Assembly (NCBI GenBank): GCA_963575645.1
Contig: OY754471.1
Span: 48,610,820-48,674,819, forward strand
From: Xanthostigma xanthostigma
Taxonomy: Eukaryota; Arthropoda; Insecta; Raphidioptera; Raphidiidae
Length of the DNA: 64,000 bases
Direction of reading: 5' to 3'
Shown here: positions 1 to 10,316 of the stretch, one piece after another
Layout of the letters: each line of letters begins with the position of its first letter
Numbering within the stretch: position 1 is the first letter of the stretch
Made by a program: the position numbers and the translations under genes
The notes under the pieces: model-generated
What the model saw: only the letters and a program-made list of their open reading frames with translations
Told to the model about the DNA's origin: nothing
Database searches by the model: none

Positions 1-152
1 GTCTGAAGTCAGTCGCCGGTCCGGCATTCGCGCGTACGGAGTGTATTTTTGTCTCGTGTGCGAGTTTTTATGACTGAAATGTGTTGTTTATTGATGATTT
101 AATTGAAAAAATGTATTGAAACGTGTGTCGGTGTTGAAAACAATTGACTACA
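1..152 (+). promoter_or_regulatory. 5' UTR and possible core promoter of the otk-like gene
   Basis: This is the non-coding part of exon 1, assigned because the ORF that splices into the Ig exons begins at 153. An insect initiator-like TCAGTC lies at 9-14. No TATA box can be judged because the window starts here, and the downstream promoter element position is only a partial match. An in-frame TGA at 135-137 closes the reading frame upstream of the chosen ATG. The true transcription start could lie outside the window. Confidence 0.45.
70..119 (+). promoter_or_regulatory. Two short upstream ORFs in the otk-like 5' UTR
   Basis: An ATG at 70 opens a 10-codon ORF closed by TAA at 100-102, and an ATG at 111 opens a two-codon ORF (ATG TAT TGA). 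Both end before the main ATG at 153. They are directly readable. A role in damping translation of the receptor is inference. Confidence 0.5.
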
Positions 153-189
153 ATGTATTGTGTACGGTTAAGTTTTGTGTGCGCTTTAG
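153..189 (+). CDS. otk: otk/PTK7-like receptor, exon 1 coding part (start of signal peptide)
   Basis: The exon encodes MYCVRLSFVCAL plus the first base of codon 13, then a GTAAGG donor at 190. Joined to exon 2 it gives a hydrophobic leader, MYCVRLSFVCALVIQCVLA, with likely cleavage before EYDD, as expected for a secreted or type I membrane protein. The ATG at 153 is preferred because an in-frame TGA lies at 135-137, an A sits at -3, and the other ATGs upstream open only very short ORFs. The exon is too short to identify by itself. The assignment rests on phase-1 splicing to the two Ig exons downstream and on the coherent signal peptide that results. Confidence 0.75.
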
Positions 190-1043
190 GTAAGGCCCGT
201 TTATAATCCGAGTGAATGTTTTTTAACAAGCCGGCTCATCCGTTGACTCATTGCGTGCTGCCATGTAAACAAAGCAACTGCTGGGAACGATTGCTTATTA
301 GTTTATTTATAAAATATCATCCGCGTCTTTTTTTTTTGAATTATTTTTTTTAATATTTCCGGTCGCGAAGAACAAATTATTTATGGGTTATTTCAACTTG
401 CAAAGTCTAGTCGTGGCACTCGTAACTGAAGCTAAAAAAGTCTAACAAAAAAAATCTAAGTACCTACCCAAATTTAAATAAATTTTAAATAAAAAAGTTC
501 GAGTAATAATGAAGGTATTAAAAGAAAAAGGATATAAGTAAATTCCTTTTTTGAATTGATGTTCAAAATATCTCTTAACTGATTTAAAATTAAATATATG
601 TACCAAAGTCCTGCAGCAACTGTCCAAAAAAGAAGAAGTTAAAGAATGGATTTTTAGACCAATTCTGTTTTTCCACTTATACCGTTTTGTTTCGTACCAA
701 ATACAATAAAAGAAAAATCAACTGAAAACGATGAAAAATTTCGGAAACGATACGAAAAAAAAAAGATTTTTGTAAAATCGCAACCGCTTGGCATTTATTT
801 AGACGTTAAATGTATGTGGGAAGGTATCGAATACCCACACGCTTACACAGTTGTAAAATGTAAATTTTTGCATGGATGGTACGTTTTTGCATAACAAATA
901 AAGCTAAAAAGATATATGAATAAATAAATTCTACGTCTATAAAATAAAATTAGAATTTAAAAAAACTCAAAAAATAAAACGTTTGTTCCCTGAATAGATA
1001 TATTAGTTGATAATCTTTTCTTTTTGAATCTTGTTTGTTGCAG
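190..1043 (+). other. Intron 1 of the otk-like gene
   Basis: An 854-bp AT-rich intron bounded by GTAAGG at 190 and TTGTTTGTTGCAG at 1031-1043. It contains poly-A and poly-T runs and no recognisable coding sequence or mobile element. Confidence 0.75.
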
Positions 1044-1187
1044 TTATACAGTGTGTTCTAGCTGAGTATGACGATTTTTATTTTTCGCGAAATCCGAAAA
1101 ATGTGGACGTTATCGAAGGTCAAAATGTTAGTCTCGATTGTCAAGTAACGCCGAGCGCGGGCATCGTCTATCATTGGCTGTTGAACG
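1044..1187 (+). CDS. otk: otk/PTK7-like receptor, exon 2 (end of signal peptide, first half of Ig domain 1)
   Basis: This 144-bp phase 1-1 exon has a CAG acceptor at 1041-1043 and a GTAAGT donor at 1188. It completes the signal peptide (to about residue 19) and starts the first Ig domain. The B-strand cysteine lies in the NVSLDCQV stretch (about Cys45) and the C-strand tryptophan in YHWLLNG (about Trp57). The YHWLLNG block resembles the YWLLDG block of human PTK7 domain 1. Off-track/PTK7 proteins are single-pass receptors with several Ig domains and a catalytically inactive kinase-like domain, acting in Wnt and planar-polarity signalling. Asn40 lies in an N-V-S glycosylation sequon. The cytoplasmic domain is not in the window, so the name rests on one Ig domain. 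Another Ig receptor is possible but less likely. Confidence 0.8.
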
Positions 1188-1469
1188 GTAAGTAATTGAT
1201 ATAGCGTATCAGCTAAAGCTTTAAGTTTACACATTATCACCTTGAAATCGTGCTGTTTTTGAGACCGATTGATCAATCAACAAAATCGATACTGACACAT
1301 AAAGTAGCAGCGGGGGAACCCTTGTTGACTCCCCCCACTTTAACCGATCCTGCAGTGTCAAAACATTAATCGCGGGGGAAACTATAAAAAGCACAATGGG
1401 GAATGATGTCCGTATTTAGTTTTGTCGAGGTAGAAAATAAAAATATCTCTAATATTAATGCGTCGACAG
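1188..1469 (+). other. Intron 2 of the otk-like gene
   Basis: A 282-bp intron with donor GTAAGT at 1188 and acceptor GTCGACAG ending at 1469. The polypyrimidine tract before the acceptor is weak. It contains C-rich and G-rich stretches around 1310-1385 but nothing coding. Confidence 0.7.
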
Positions 1470-1646
1470 GTGAAAAGATATCAAACACGACCCGACGCTT
1501 CTGGAGGCGGTCGAGCGACGACGCCGGTCCACTGCAAATTACGCGCACCGATCGGGAGCTCGACTCCGGCTCCTTTTCCTGCGTCGCCAAAAACATCAGC
1601 ACCGGGTTCTCGTTAACCAGCTCTGAGGCACAGCTCGACATATTAT
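1470..1646 (+). CDS. otk: otk/PTK7-like receptor, exon 3 (second half of Ig domain 1)
   Basis: This 177-bp phase 1-1 exon encodes about residues 61-119. It has NTTRRF, then LQITRTDRELDSGSFSCVAK with the F-strand D-x-G-x-F-x-C signature (about Cys98, paired with Cys45), then NISTGFSL and the terminal AQLDIL strand. The RRF...DR..DSG.F.CVA pattern follows the first Ig domain of human PTK7 closely. Asn66 (N-T-T) and Asn102 (N-I-S) are glycosylation sequons. A basic and acidic insert, FWRRSSDDAGP, lies where PTK7 has a shorter loop. The exon ends at a GTAAGT donor at 1647. Exons 1-3 form an open reading frame of 119 codons plus one base. No exon 4 was recognised in the window, so the gene is partial here. 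Confidence 0.85.
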
Positions 1647-1758
1647 GTAAGTGCATTTTTCTTTTCTTATATTATCTCAAACTGAGAATGTAAATATTAA
1701 AACACCTTGGTCTATTTTTTGTTTACACACTTTAGAAGAGGCACGACACACGGCAAAA

Positions 1759-2218
1759 TAGATAGATAGATATTTATTTGGTCAGTTGAGAGTTGAGACA
1801 TACATCTATTTGACACGTGAACGAAATACAAGACAAAGCTATTAGCAACATAAAAATTCATTAATACTATAAAAGGCCCATTGTACTAAAAAATGTTTAA
1901 TATTTTTCTTAAAAAGTGAAAAGGTACTGTTTTTCAGCCTTTCAGGTAATTTATTATAAATATAGGCTTAATAATTTTCTGGACAATATTTATAAATGCC
2001 TTTTGTTGCCAACGGTAGTTTTATTGCTTTTTTACCTCGAGTATTATGACCATGCCCATCTTCCACCAAGGCATATCTTGCCATATTTTTATGAGCGAAA
2101 AGCAACAAGCAAAAGAGAAAGATACATGGTATATGACAATATTTTGTTTTCTAAACCCTTTGACACAAATTGTGACTCCTTCTGTCTTCAAGACTTTAAG
2201 AATGTTGAATATATTAAT
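1759..2218 (-). mobile_element. 3' end of a non-LTR retrotransposon (likely)
   Basis: On the minus strand the sequence runs into CAAATAAATATCTATCTATC, the layout of an AATAAA-type signal followed by a short tandem (CTAT) tail that many insect LINEs carry at the 3' end. The tail is at 1759-1777. The upstream part has no intact ORF and is cut at 2219 by the next element. Family unknown. Confidence 0.4.
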
Positions 2219-2220
2219 TA

Positions 2221-2955
2221 TACAGTGTGTCCCCGGATTGAGTTCACAATAGGTGAGATTGACCAAAAATTTTCGAATTAGAAATTCATATTTTGGGATT
2301 CCGCCCTGCTTGGTCTGAAACTTATTTTTAGTTTACTTTCGATTTTTTTAAATCAAGTAGGCCTTTACAGTTGAGCAAAACCTCTTTTCGTTTCAGGTAA
2401 AGTATACCTTTTCCGTTCATAGTACGCAAAAGTGTCACTAAGAAAAGTTGTTCACAATGAAAAATTATGGCGTTATGCAAATTTTCAGAATGATCGGCCT
2501 ACTTTGATAAAATCCACTTTTGTTTGAAAAACAAACGCGTGGAGGAAGCCAAATAGAGTAATTGAAGTTTAATTTTTTTTTTTTGATAAACAGTAAACAG
2601 TTAATTTGAACACTTCTAATCATCCTGTTTTCTCATCTAAGATTTATCATGTAATCGTTAATAATAAATATTTTTCTACTTCTATTATCAAAGTAGGCCG
2701 ATCATTCTGAAAATTTGCATAACGCCATAATTTTTTCTTAGTGACACTTTTGCGTACTATGAACGGAAAAGGTACTTTACCTGAAACGAAAAGAGGTTTT
2801 GCTCAACTGTAAAGGCCTACTGGATTTAAAAAAATCGAAAGTAAACTAAAAATAAGTTTCAGACAAAGCAGGGCGGAATCCCAAAATATGAAATTCCAAT
2901 TCGAAAATTTTTGGTCAATCTCACCTATTGTGAACTCATCCGGGGACACACTGTA
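2221..2955. mobile_element. Long-armed foldback MITE, TA target duplication
   Basis: Arms of about 265-290 bp (roughly 2221-2511 and 2692-2955) are reverse complements with few differences, around a 180-bp AT-rich centre. The tips read TACAGTGTGTCCCC and its complement and are flanked by TA (2219-2220 and 2956-2957), as for Tc1/mariner-type elements. A transcript through here would fold into a long hairpin. Confidence 0.8.
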
Positions 2956-2959
2956 TATC

Positions 2960-3110
2960 CATTGTCTTAGAGACAGTGGATATAAAAGAACTATTTGCTT
3001 AAAAGTCCCGATGAAGTCACAATCTGTGTCGAAACGTTGATCGTAAAAAGAGTATAGCAAATATTGCAAAATCCTTTCGCCTTGTATCTCGTTTCTCCGT
3101 AAAGTAATCA
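2960..3110. repeat. Retroelement-like fragment with a GATGAAG...GTCGAAACGTTG motif
   Basis: The piece at 3011-3043 has the form GATGAAG, about 16 bases, then GTCGAAACGTTG. Such motifs recur at the ends of dispersed retroelements of arthropods (Penelope-like and similar). No ORF supports a family. Confidence 0.25.
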
Positions 3111-4385
3111 TTTAAAATAACGCGCTATAATTAATTTTTAACGGGTCTTCGATAATTATAATTAAAAATCAAGTCAAGTGAAAATTCCCGACCGACATTA
3201 TTGATTTCTTATCGTAAAATGTTATGTAATGGATATTGACATACATATCTGCCGCTCTGAAAGTCTATCGGAAAAGTTTTCTTTTTCATACAAAAAAAAA
3301 AAAAAATATGAAAACAAGTCACGTAGGCCTTATATAGGCGCAGACTTACAGCTGTGTACACCTTTTGAAAGGGAACTTTCGTATGAAGCAGGGCCGGACT
3401 GACCGGACTTTCCATATTCGAATTCGTTTCAGAATCGGATCGCTAAGTGTATCAATTATTTTTCACGCAGCTGAAAAAAGACAGCACCCTACTGTTGGTC
3501 ACAAATTTTTGTATATAATAGGTACTTCCGTCGCGTGTTTCAATTTTTTTTAAATTAAAATTTTTAATTAACTATTACGTAAAGATGATTATAGTGTATA
3601 AACGAAACGTTAATTTTTACGAATTAGCATCACTGAATAACACTTAAATCGTTTAATTTTATAATAACCTATCGGTAGAAATAACCTTTAGAGAATCAGC
3701 TACTTGGAATGCACAAACCGACTGGTACGAGCTCCGGTTCCTAGGAACGCTATTTCCCCCCAAAAAAAACCTTGAAATGCAAACTACATTTCAGTGTCTC
3801 CCCTAAAGGGTTGAATTATACAAAGTCAAAAAATATTTCCGAATATTCTACAATTTTTTCGTATTGACGGTATGGATAGATCACTTTAATTAAAGTACCA
3901 AAAACGTTACTAAAATTTATATTATAGTATTCATATATGGGGATAGAAAAAAATGCACGGTTATGCCGGGATAATTTTCGCCATGACGTAATAAATTTCA
4001 GTAATTTCACTGAACTACCCCTGCGCCGTTCCACGAAAATGTAGGTTGCTCAGATCGTAGCTATTGCTTATGTCAGAGTATATGCAAGTTCAAAGGAAAT
4101 GTGCCGAAGTTAAATTCAAAGGGAATTATTTGTGTACCTAAGACTTGTACACATAAACGAAGTCCCAAAACTTTACGGGAACTCCTTCGCGTAGGTACAG
4201 TAGAACCTAACGGAAAGTTAACGTGTCACATTCGGATTACATCAAAACAAACAATCTCTCACCCTAAACCTTCTCCGTTCCGTCGTGGGTAAAGAAGGAA
4301 ATTTTGAACCGATACATACTCCTAAGTCAGCGTTTCTAATGTTTTCCCTGTACTGTACTTTACTGTTTTCAACCATGAAGCAGTA
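3111..4385. other. Unassigned AT-rich intronic DNA
   Basis: No recognisable gene, RNA or repeat. Open frames here are short and show no conserved domain. Confidence 0.5.
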
Positions 4386-4387
4386 GA

Positions 4388-5045
4388 AGATACTCGTAAT
4401 AGAGATAAGAGAGTATAGATGCTCGAAAAGATACTCAAGATACTAAAAAGTCACTACCCCAAATTACAAAAGATACGAAGTACTTAATATGAAAGTATTG
4501 AAATAAAAAAATACTCTGGATTCTAAGATACTTCGGGTGTAAATACTTTGATAATTAGCAGTATCTTAGATATTGGAACAGTATATTCTGCCCTAAAAAG
4601 GCAAAGGGCAGTTTAAGTGACATTTGTTCAAAATGAGTTCATACTGAAACCAACGACAGCAGTACCTAAGTGCTGCAGCAATAATTTTATTGTCTTTAAA
4701 AAATGTTTCCCCCATGTTTTGGTTTCCATAATCTAAAATTCTGGACGGTCAATACATTTTTAGTAAATCTTGATTTACTCAAATTCATAAGTTGGTCACT
4801 TACTGCCTTTTGCCTTTTTACGGCAGTATAGTAAAGCTACTTTAATTAATATATTAAACATACTTCAAAAGCATGTATCAAAGTTTCTTTGTAATGTCTA
4901 AAAGATACCTTTAAATATATTTTAGATACCAGATACTCTTAAGCAATATCTTCATTTTTGGCATAGGTACGGTAGGTACAGATACAAGATACAAGACATT
5001 CCTCCTACGAGATATTCTTTCATCTCTGATAATAGTATGTTTATG
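4388..5045. mobile_element. AGATACT-rich degenerate hAT-like element with a nested MITE
   Basis: Both flanks (4388-4580 and 4895-5045) are full of AGATACT/AGTATCT motifs and end in imperfectly complementary tips: TAGAGATAAGAGAG near 4400 and CTTTCATCTCTG near 5017. This resembles hAT elements whose ends read CAGAGATGAAAG. No target duplication is evident. The 4588-4826 element interrupts it. Confidence 0.35.
4588..4826. mobile_element. 239-bp MITE with 25-bp terminal inverted repeats
   Basis: The left tip CTGCCCTAAAAAGGCAAAG and the right tip read on the other strand, CTGCCGTAAAAAGGCAAAA, match over 25 bp with two differences. The interior has no ORF. The target duplication is not clear; TATA lies near both ends. 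Confidence 0.7.
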
Positions 5046-5322
5046 GCTCAAAAAAGATACTAAATACTTATTTTAATTAGTACTTCAAAAGTTGACTACC
5101 TATTTTCACTTTTTTCTGCAAAAAAAGAAACTGCATAATGCTATAAAATTAAAAACGGATTAAAAAAAAGGATCGTGTATCTTTCAGGTTTCTTGTTTCT
5201 ATTTTTCCGCGCGTTTGGTTTTATTTGTTTCTAATGTAAATGCAATCGTCCGTACACCGTATATATATAATATAAAATACTCATCGACAATGAATAAACT
5301 TTAGAATATAACGTATTCCACG

Positions 5323-6000
5323 TTGTTAAAATGCGTGGATACTGCGGAGAGCGCGCCCTACACGTTCAACGATTGCGTCGAAGAGCAGAACGTCCAGAAA
5401 AAAATCCCGTCTCATATTTTCAACTTCTCAAACACTGAATCAGTGACGCGTAACAATAGGGTGGCTGGATGGGGCCCCCGGTCCGAGAGGGCCGTGTGCC
5501 AAGAAGGATCCTAACATTCAGTAAAATTTGCCACGGGATAGTTACGTCACTGCACTGAATATTAAAAAGTTTGTTTTTCACGACGCGCGTTTCGCTAATC
5601 ACGCTAGCATCGTCAAAATTATAATCATCTCCCGATACCGAGTAAGCCAAAAATGTGGACACAGACGAGGGTGTGGGGCCGACGCGTTCGATCGACGGAT
5701 GCATCGGCCTCGCCGTCAGATCACTGCACAGCAGAGGAGGCAGCAGGTATGTCGGTGGCTCGGGGGGCCCCCGGCCGTACACATGATGCACAGTCGAGCG
5801 AGCATAGCACACGATCCGCGCGGCCGAAGACGCGGGGCCCGGCCAACAACTGAGACCCGCCGCAGTCTTCAAATGAGATACGTGACGAGACTCGGTTATT
5901 GGTTTCTCGTCTTCAGTCGCAACGCTTCCACGCGTTCTCCTCGTCATCTTCTCCGCATCTATACCTATACTTGTTTGGTCGCAAGGCGAAGTTAGCAACT
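5323..6000. other. GC-rich island with long open frames on both strands
   Basis: The interval is far more GC-rich than its surroundings. The minus frame 5420-5998 is open for 192 codons (longest in the window) and the plus frame 5528-5995 for 155 codons. Neither translation shows a domain, signal peptide or family I recognise, and both are rich in Arg, Ser and Pro, as expected from stop-poor GC-rich DNA. A regulatory CpG island, an unrecognised exon or a transposon fragment are all possible. Confidence 0.3.
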
Positions 6001-6249
6001 ACAAACCGTTCCAAACATCCGACTCGTTGGAATTTGTTATCTATAGTTCATAGTGATTGCAGTGGTACCTTCCTTTAAATCATCGTAAATTAGGCGCGGT
6101 AAGTAGAAGTGATTCCGATCGGATACAGATAAAGCGCGACGGAGGCAAAGGCGTAGATACTTTTTTTTCTAGGGGACGGGAGTAAAACAAAAAAAATCAA
6201 TATTTTTTATTAATATCACACAAGAATACTCACGAAGGAAGGTGTCAAG

Positions 6250-6260
6250 CCCCCCCCCCC
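6250..6260 (+). repeat. Homopolymer run of 11 C
   Basis: A run of 11 C at 6250-6260, unusual in this AT-rich setting. Confidence 0.85.
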
Positions 6261-6520
6261 AGCTACGCTCTCAATATTGCATTAAAAAAAATGCCGTGGA
6301 CCACTTTGTCTCGTGACCGCAGACTTTGTGTACCATCGCAAGAGAGACATAGTAAATTTGAGTAACCTTCAACTTCAAATTAGATACGCTCTGAAAAAAC
6401 AAAAATTAACTTGCCGCTTCTATAATGAAATTAATCGTAATACCATGGGAAAGTATTTTTTCGGTATTTTCAAAATAACTTTTTATATAATGTGACATTG
6501 CAGTGGAATTTATGGGAAGG

Positions 6521-6904
6521 TATGGCACGCCGTTTTACTATTTAATAGTAAAATATTTTTCCAAAAATTATAAAAATATTTAACAATTTTAATTTCAGAA
6601 AAAAAAATTTGAGTGAATTTTTTTATGTGGTGACATAATAAAAATACATTATTATTATATCATGACATAAAATTAAATGCTTGTACATAGGAAGAGATAG
6701 GAAAAACGACGAATTATAATTATGTCATGACATAAAAATAATGTATTTTTATTATGTCATGACATAATAATAGTGTATTTTTATTATGTCACCACATAAA
6801 AAATATTCACTCAAAATTTTTTTTCTGAAATTAAAATTGTTAAATATTTTTATAATTTTTGGAAAAAAATATTTTACTATTAAATAGTAAAACGGCGTGC
6901 TATA
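6521..6904. mobile_element. Foldback MITE, about 384 bp
   Basis: The tips TATGGCACGCCGTTTTAC and, on the other strand, TATAGCACGCCGTTTTAC start arms of about 130 bp. The arms continue through a TTTAATAGTAAAATA block into repeated ATGTCATGACAT palindromes near the centre. No coding capacity. The flanking TA suggests a Tc1/mariner-type target. Confidence 0.8.
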
Positions 6905-7020
6905 GGTAGTATGGCATAACACTCAGACGATGTTGTTATAAAAGATCTATTGAAAGTATCCGAAAAACATTAAAAAAACAAAATTTCAAACAGATATTAT
7001 GTTCCATTACAAATTTATAT

Positions 7021-7261
7021 ATTCGGAACCCAAAGGAATGGTGAGCCCTTTGGTGAGAAATGCGCCGAACTGTCCTAAGGGGGGTTTTTGACAGGTAAAT
7101 ATTGATTTAGAAAAGCATGATGGAGGGGAGGCTAGTCTCCATCATACTCTTCTAAATCAATGTTTACCTTATGCCTCCATAGTTTATCTGTCAAAAACCC
7201 CCCTTAGGACAGTTCGGCGCATTTCTCACCAAAGGGCTCACCATTCCTTTGGGTTCCGAAT
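7021..7261. mobile_element. Near-perfect hairpin MITE, 241 bp
   Basis: The left arm starts ATTCGGAACCCAAAGGAATG and the right arm ends with its exact complement. The arms are essentially perfect for about 64 bp, then imperfect around a short centre containing GATGGAGG and its complement. The high arm identity suggests a young insertion or arm homogenisation. Confidence 0.85.
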
Positions 7262-8230
7262 TGATATATCTATACGTTTTAATTAAGAACTTTACAGCAA
7301 TATTATTGTTTCGCACAACACCGTGGAAATTCCTCTATACTACCAAAATTGTAGGAGTGAGTCATCGTTCCATAGAAGCGGCAAGTCAATGAAACAATGC
7401 AGAGCATTCACGTCCCACACATAAAAACCATGCCGCTTCTATTGCATTGTGAATTATAAGTGTATGACTCCTTAAATTTCGATTTGGAGCATTAAAAACG
7501 CAAACCTCTACAACGGAACACCAGCCGAACTGAGCAATTTCTTTCGTTATACAAAAGAATTTTCGTTTTAAGTGGGTATCGATTCTAAGTGGAAAACTAA
7601 CCAGGTTCTACTAATGTTTACTTTATAGAGTTTTTCGTAATTGAGTTTTTACTGCAGTGCAGTCGAACTCATGTATTTTCAACACCATCTAATTTCAACG
7701 TATTTTCAAGTTTTAGCCCTCCTGGTTCTGTGCAACTCAGCTATCGAAAACATATACGCTTGAAAACGTTTGACTTCAAAAAGGTTTTTACCGATTGGTA
7801 TACAATTGCCACAAAGTGAGGATGAAGGAGAAGTTGAAAATACACGAGTTAATTGAACCGTCCGCAAAGTTCGTGCAATTTACGGTCAGCGTGTGTACAT
7901 AGATAAAATATATATTACAGACATAATGTGGATATAGAATACACTGGATCATTATTAGTGTCGTATTTTCATAGCGCGGAAGCCGCCCGTCGTAAATTTT
8001 GCAATAATATTCTGGCCGCCTCCTCCCGACCTCCACGGACCTCCGTCCTGCCTGGCAAAGTACAAACGAACCATCTGCAGCAGTCGTTCAACGCTGTCTC
8101 GCGCGGTCTCTCAAATGCACACCGCTACAGTGGCGTGCGCTTCGTAAATTTAAAAACCGATATCGGTCCGCTTTGACGTTTTAATATCAAAATCGAGGCG
8201 TGGGCAAACGGTTGGGACTGGATGCGTTCT
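7262..8230. other. Unassigned intronic DNA with a GC-richer patch at 7970-8175
   Basis: An 82-codon plus frame (7928-8176) covers the GC-richer patch but shows no recognisable domain. Nothing else can be supported. Confidence 0.3.
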
Positions 8231-9340
8231 AGAATATACGACAGTCAATAAATAAATAAATAAAATGTTTTATAGCAGTGCAGTAAATAGGAATAAACAA
8301 TGTTTCTCATAATTATAAAAACGTGAGTTGTAAGCTCTGTGATAGTTCAGTAGTCACGACCCACGCTTTTATAATTATGAACCTAAATTATTATGTTTTT
8401 TTTAAGTACACTACAATACAAGCTTGTCTTTTAAACGTTTTTTTTTCTAATTATTTTATTTTCAATTTTTGATATATGCGTCTCTCATAATGAAAGAAAG
8501 AGGTAATGCGCCATATTGGGGCGTCCGCCATATTGGATTTAAAACTATATTAGATATGCTATGTTACGTTGTCATCGGACATGTACACGTGCGCAAAATT
8601 TCAAAGCTCTAGCTCAATGAAAACTTGTCGAAATTTTGATCGCAAGATTTCACCCAAACAAACTGACAATATAGCTTAATGGGTTGTACTGTACGAATTT
8701 TAAAAGAAGACTGGTTTATGGAATGTACTTATCACCTTATTGCAGAAGAGCGCACATGCATTTTATATTAGTAAAAGGTAATGATCCTGGAACCGCTTCT
8801 ATGCAATAAGGGACACAATGGTATACCACATCGGCGACTTCTTGCCCTTTCCCCATCGGTCTTCTTTAGCCGAGCGCACTGTAAGTCGGTCCGTAAAAAA
8901 AGACGGTCTGGCTTGCTGCGATCACTTAACTTAGCGCAAAACTCTTCGCTTAAATTTAATCACGTATGGAAATTGACATTTCGCGTGATAATAATTATCC
9001 GTACGCCACTGTATTGTCGTGTTTACAGCATCGCGGTACGATAGCGAGCTCTCATAATGCGACATCTCGTCTGAAAACTATTATTATTATTATTAAATTA
9101 TTGATGCTGTCGACATTTCCTTTTCAACAAAAGCTGAAGTCTTTTTGTTTTTGTCGTAAAAATGTTACTGAACTTGATATGTGAAAATTTTCAAAAACAA
9201 AAAAAATATCGTTCTATTTACATAATCGTATTCATGCTTTCGTATTCAATACTTTTTGTGTTACGCAATGAAAGTAAACAAAAAAAAACTTGAGCCTCAT
9301 CGACATAAGCTCCGAGTTAATGAACTCGTTTCATTTGTTC
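8231..9340. other. AT-rich DNA with microsatellites and a small hairpin
   Basis: It contains an (AATA)n tract near 8249-8263, a hairpin with arms TCATAATTATAAAAACGTG (from about 8309) and its near complement ending near 8381, the doublet GCCATATTGG near 8511 and 8527, and an (ATT)n tract at 9079-9095. No gene is seen. Confidence 0.5.
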
Positions 9341-9344
9341 GTTA

Positions 9345-9629
9345 TAGTACGCGCCACGAATCTAAAAGGCTCGGAAGTTAGATGCGAATATAGGTTTGCG
9401 CTTATACAGTCTGTTGAAAAACTCCACCAACTCGCAACTCAACAAAACTAACATAGCAATGACAACTTGACAATAGCGTACTCGACTGTACTTTAAAGCA
9501 GGAAAGCGACAAGTGACAAAGGCAACGAGCGATCACGGCCAATCACCGACGAGCGCACGTTCCGTGCAGGTAGCTGGGAGGTGGTGGGAGTATCGACGGC
9601 TCTAAAATGTGCCTTTGCGACGCTGTTTG
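9345..9629 (-). mobile_element. Truncated copy of the TAGTACGCGCCACG MITE
   Basis: This is the reverse complement of the complete element at 34222-34534, starting with the TIR TAGTACGCGCCACGAATCTA. It stops at GACGCTGTTTG, about 45 bp before the other TIR should appear, exactly where LINE sequence begins. Confidence 0.8.
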
Positions 9630-10092
9630 TTACAGAAAAATAGTACGTCGCTATATAGAAGTTTCACTTCCTGTCAGTTGGGCAACGTGGTTCTATTCTA
9701 TCCAAAAGGTACAGAATGCATGCGTACGCTTTGTGTGTAACACAAGCCGCTTTCAGCGAATTCATCCGATCTTAAAAAACCTGGCGTTACTGGATATGGA
9801 AGATCATAGACTTTTCCACCTATTGTGTTTTATGTATCGGCTACTTATGGCGGATGATTCCATGTTGTCTTCGCTGAAAATTGAGTCTCTACAGACGCAT
9901 CACGAACACAATACTAGGCATACAAGTGACTTAATCATACCTAGGACTAATACATTAGTTGGCGGAACATCCATTATTGTTAGTGGGCCTAGGGAATGGA
10001 ACAAGTTGCCTGAAGCGTTACGTTCCCAGAGATATCGAAATTTTAAAAACAATTTAAAAAGTCACTTACTGACCTCTAACAATTACACATAG
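9607..10092 (+). pseudogene. C-terminal end of a jockey/CR1-like non-LTR reverse transcriptase
   Basis: The open frame of 161 codons holds the tail of a LINE ORF2. IQKVQNACVRFVCN (about residues 32-46) matches the post-RT region typical of jockey/CR1 elements (...IQKVQNRCLRFI...). It is followed by the leucine-rich LLCFMYRLL, then TRHTSDLIIPRTNT and REWNKLPEALR (about residues 127-137), the usual WNxLP box before the C terminus. The catalytic YADD part and the endonuclease are absent, so it is a 5'-truncated, dead copy. The first 8 or so codons, including the ATG, come from the adjoining MITE and not from the LINE. The 3' UTR leads to an (ATT)n tail. Confidence 0.8.
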
Positions 10093-10316
10093 CTACTCGT
10101 TACTGCACTGTCAGAGGGAGCATTTTATTTGTTACTTATAATTGTAATATTTTGTTGTTTTTATTATTGTTTTATTTATTTTCTTTTTTTAATTCATTAC
10201 TGTTTTTCAGAATTTGTATGCATGTGTGTGTGTATTATTTTAAGGACAAGATGAAAACGGCTATGGCCACTCTTGATCCCATAATAAAGATTATTATTAT
10301 TATTATTATTATTATT
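9630..10316 (+). mobile_element. 5'-truncated LINE insertion with (ATT)n tail
   Basis: The unit consists of the ORF2 tail, an AT-rich 3' UTR and a terminal (ATT)n tract at 10291-10316. Short tandem tails in place of poly-A are typical of CR1/L2/jockey-group relatives. No target duplication was found. Confidence 0.7.

Noticed and set aside
7021..7261. miRNA precursor
   Set aside because: Arms are far longer and more perfect than an animal pre-miRNA and the structure has MITE character; siRNA production remains possible.
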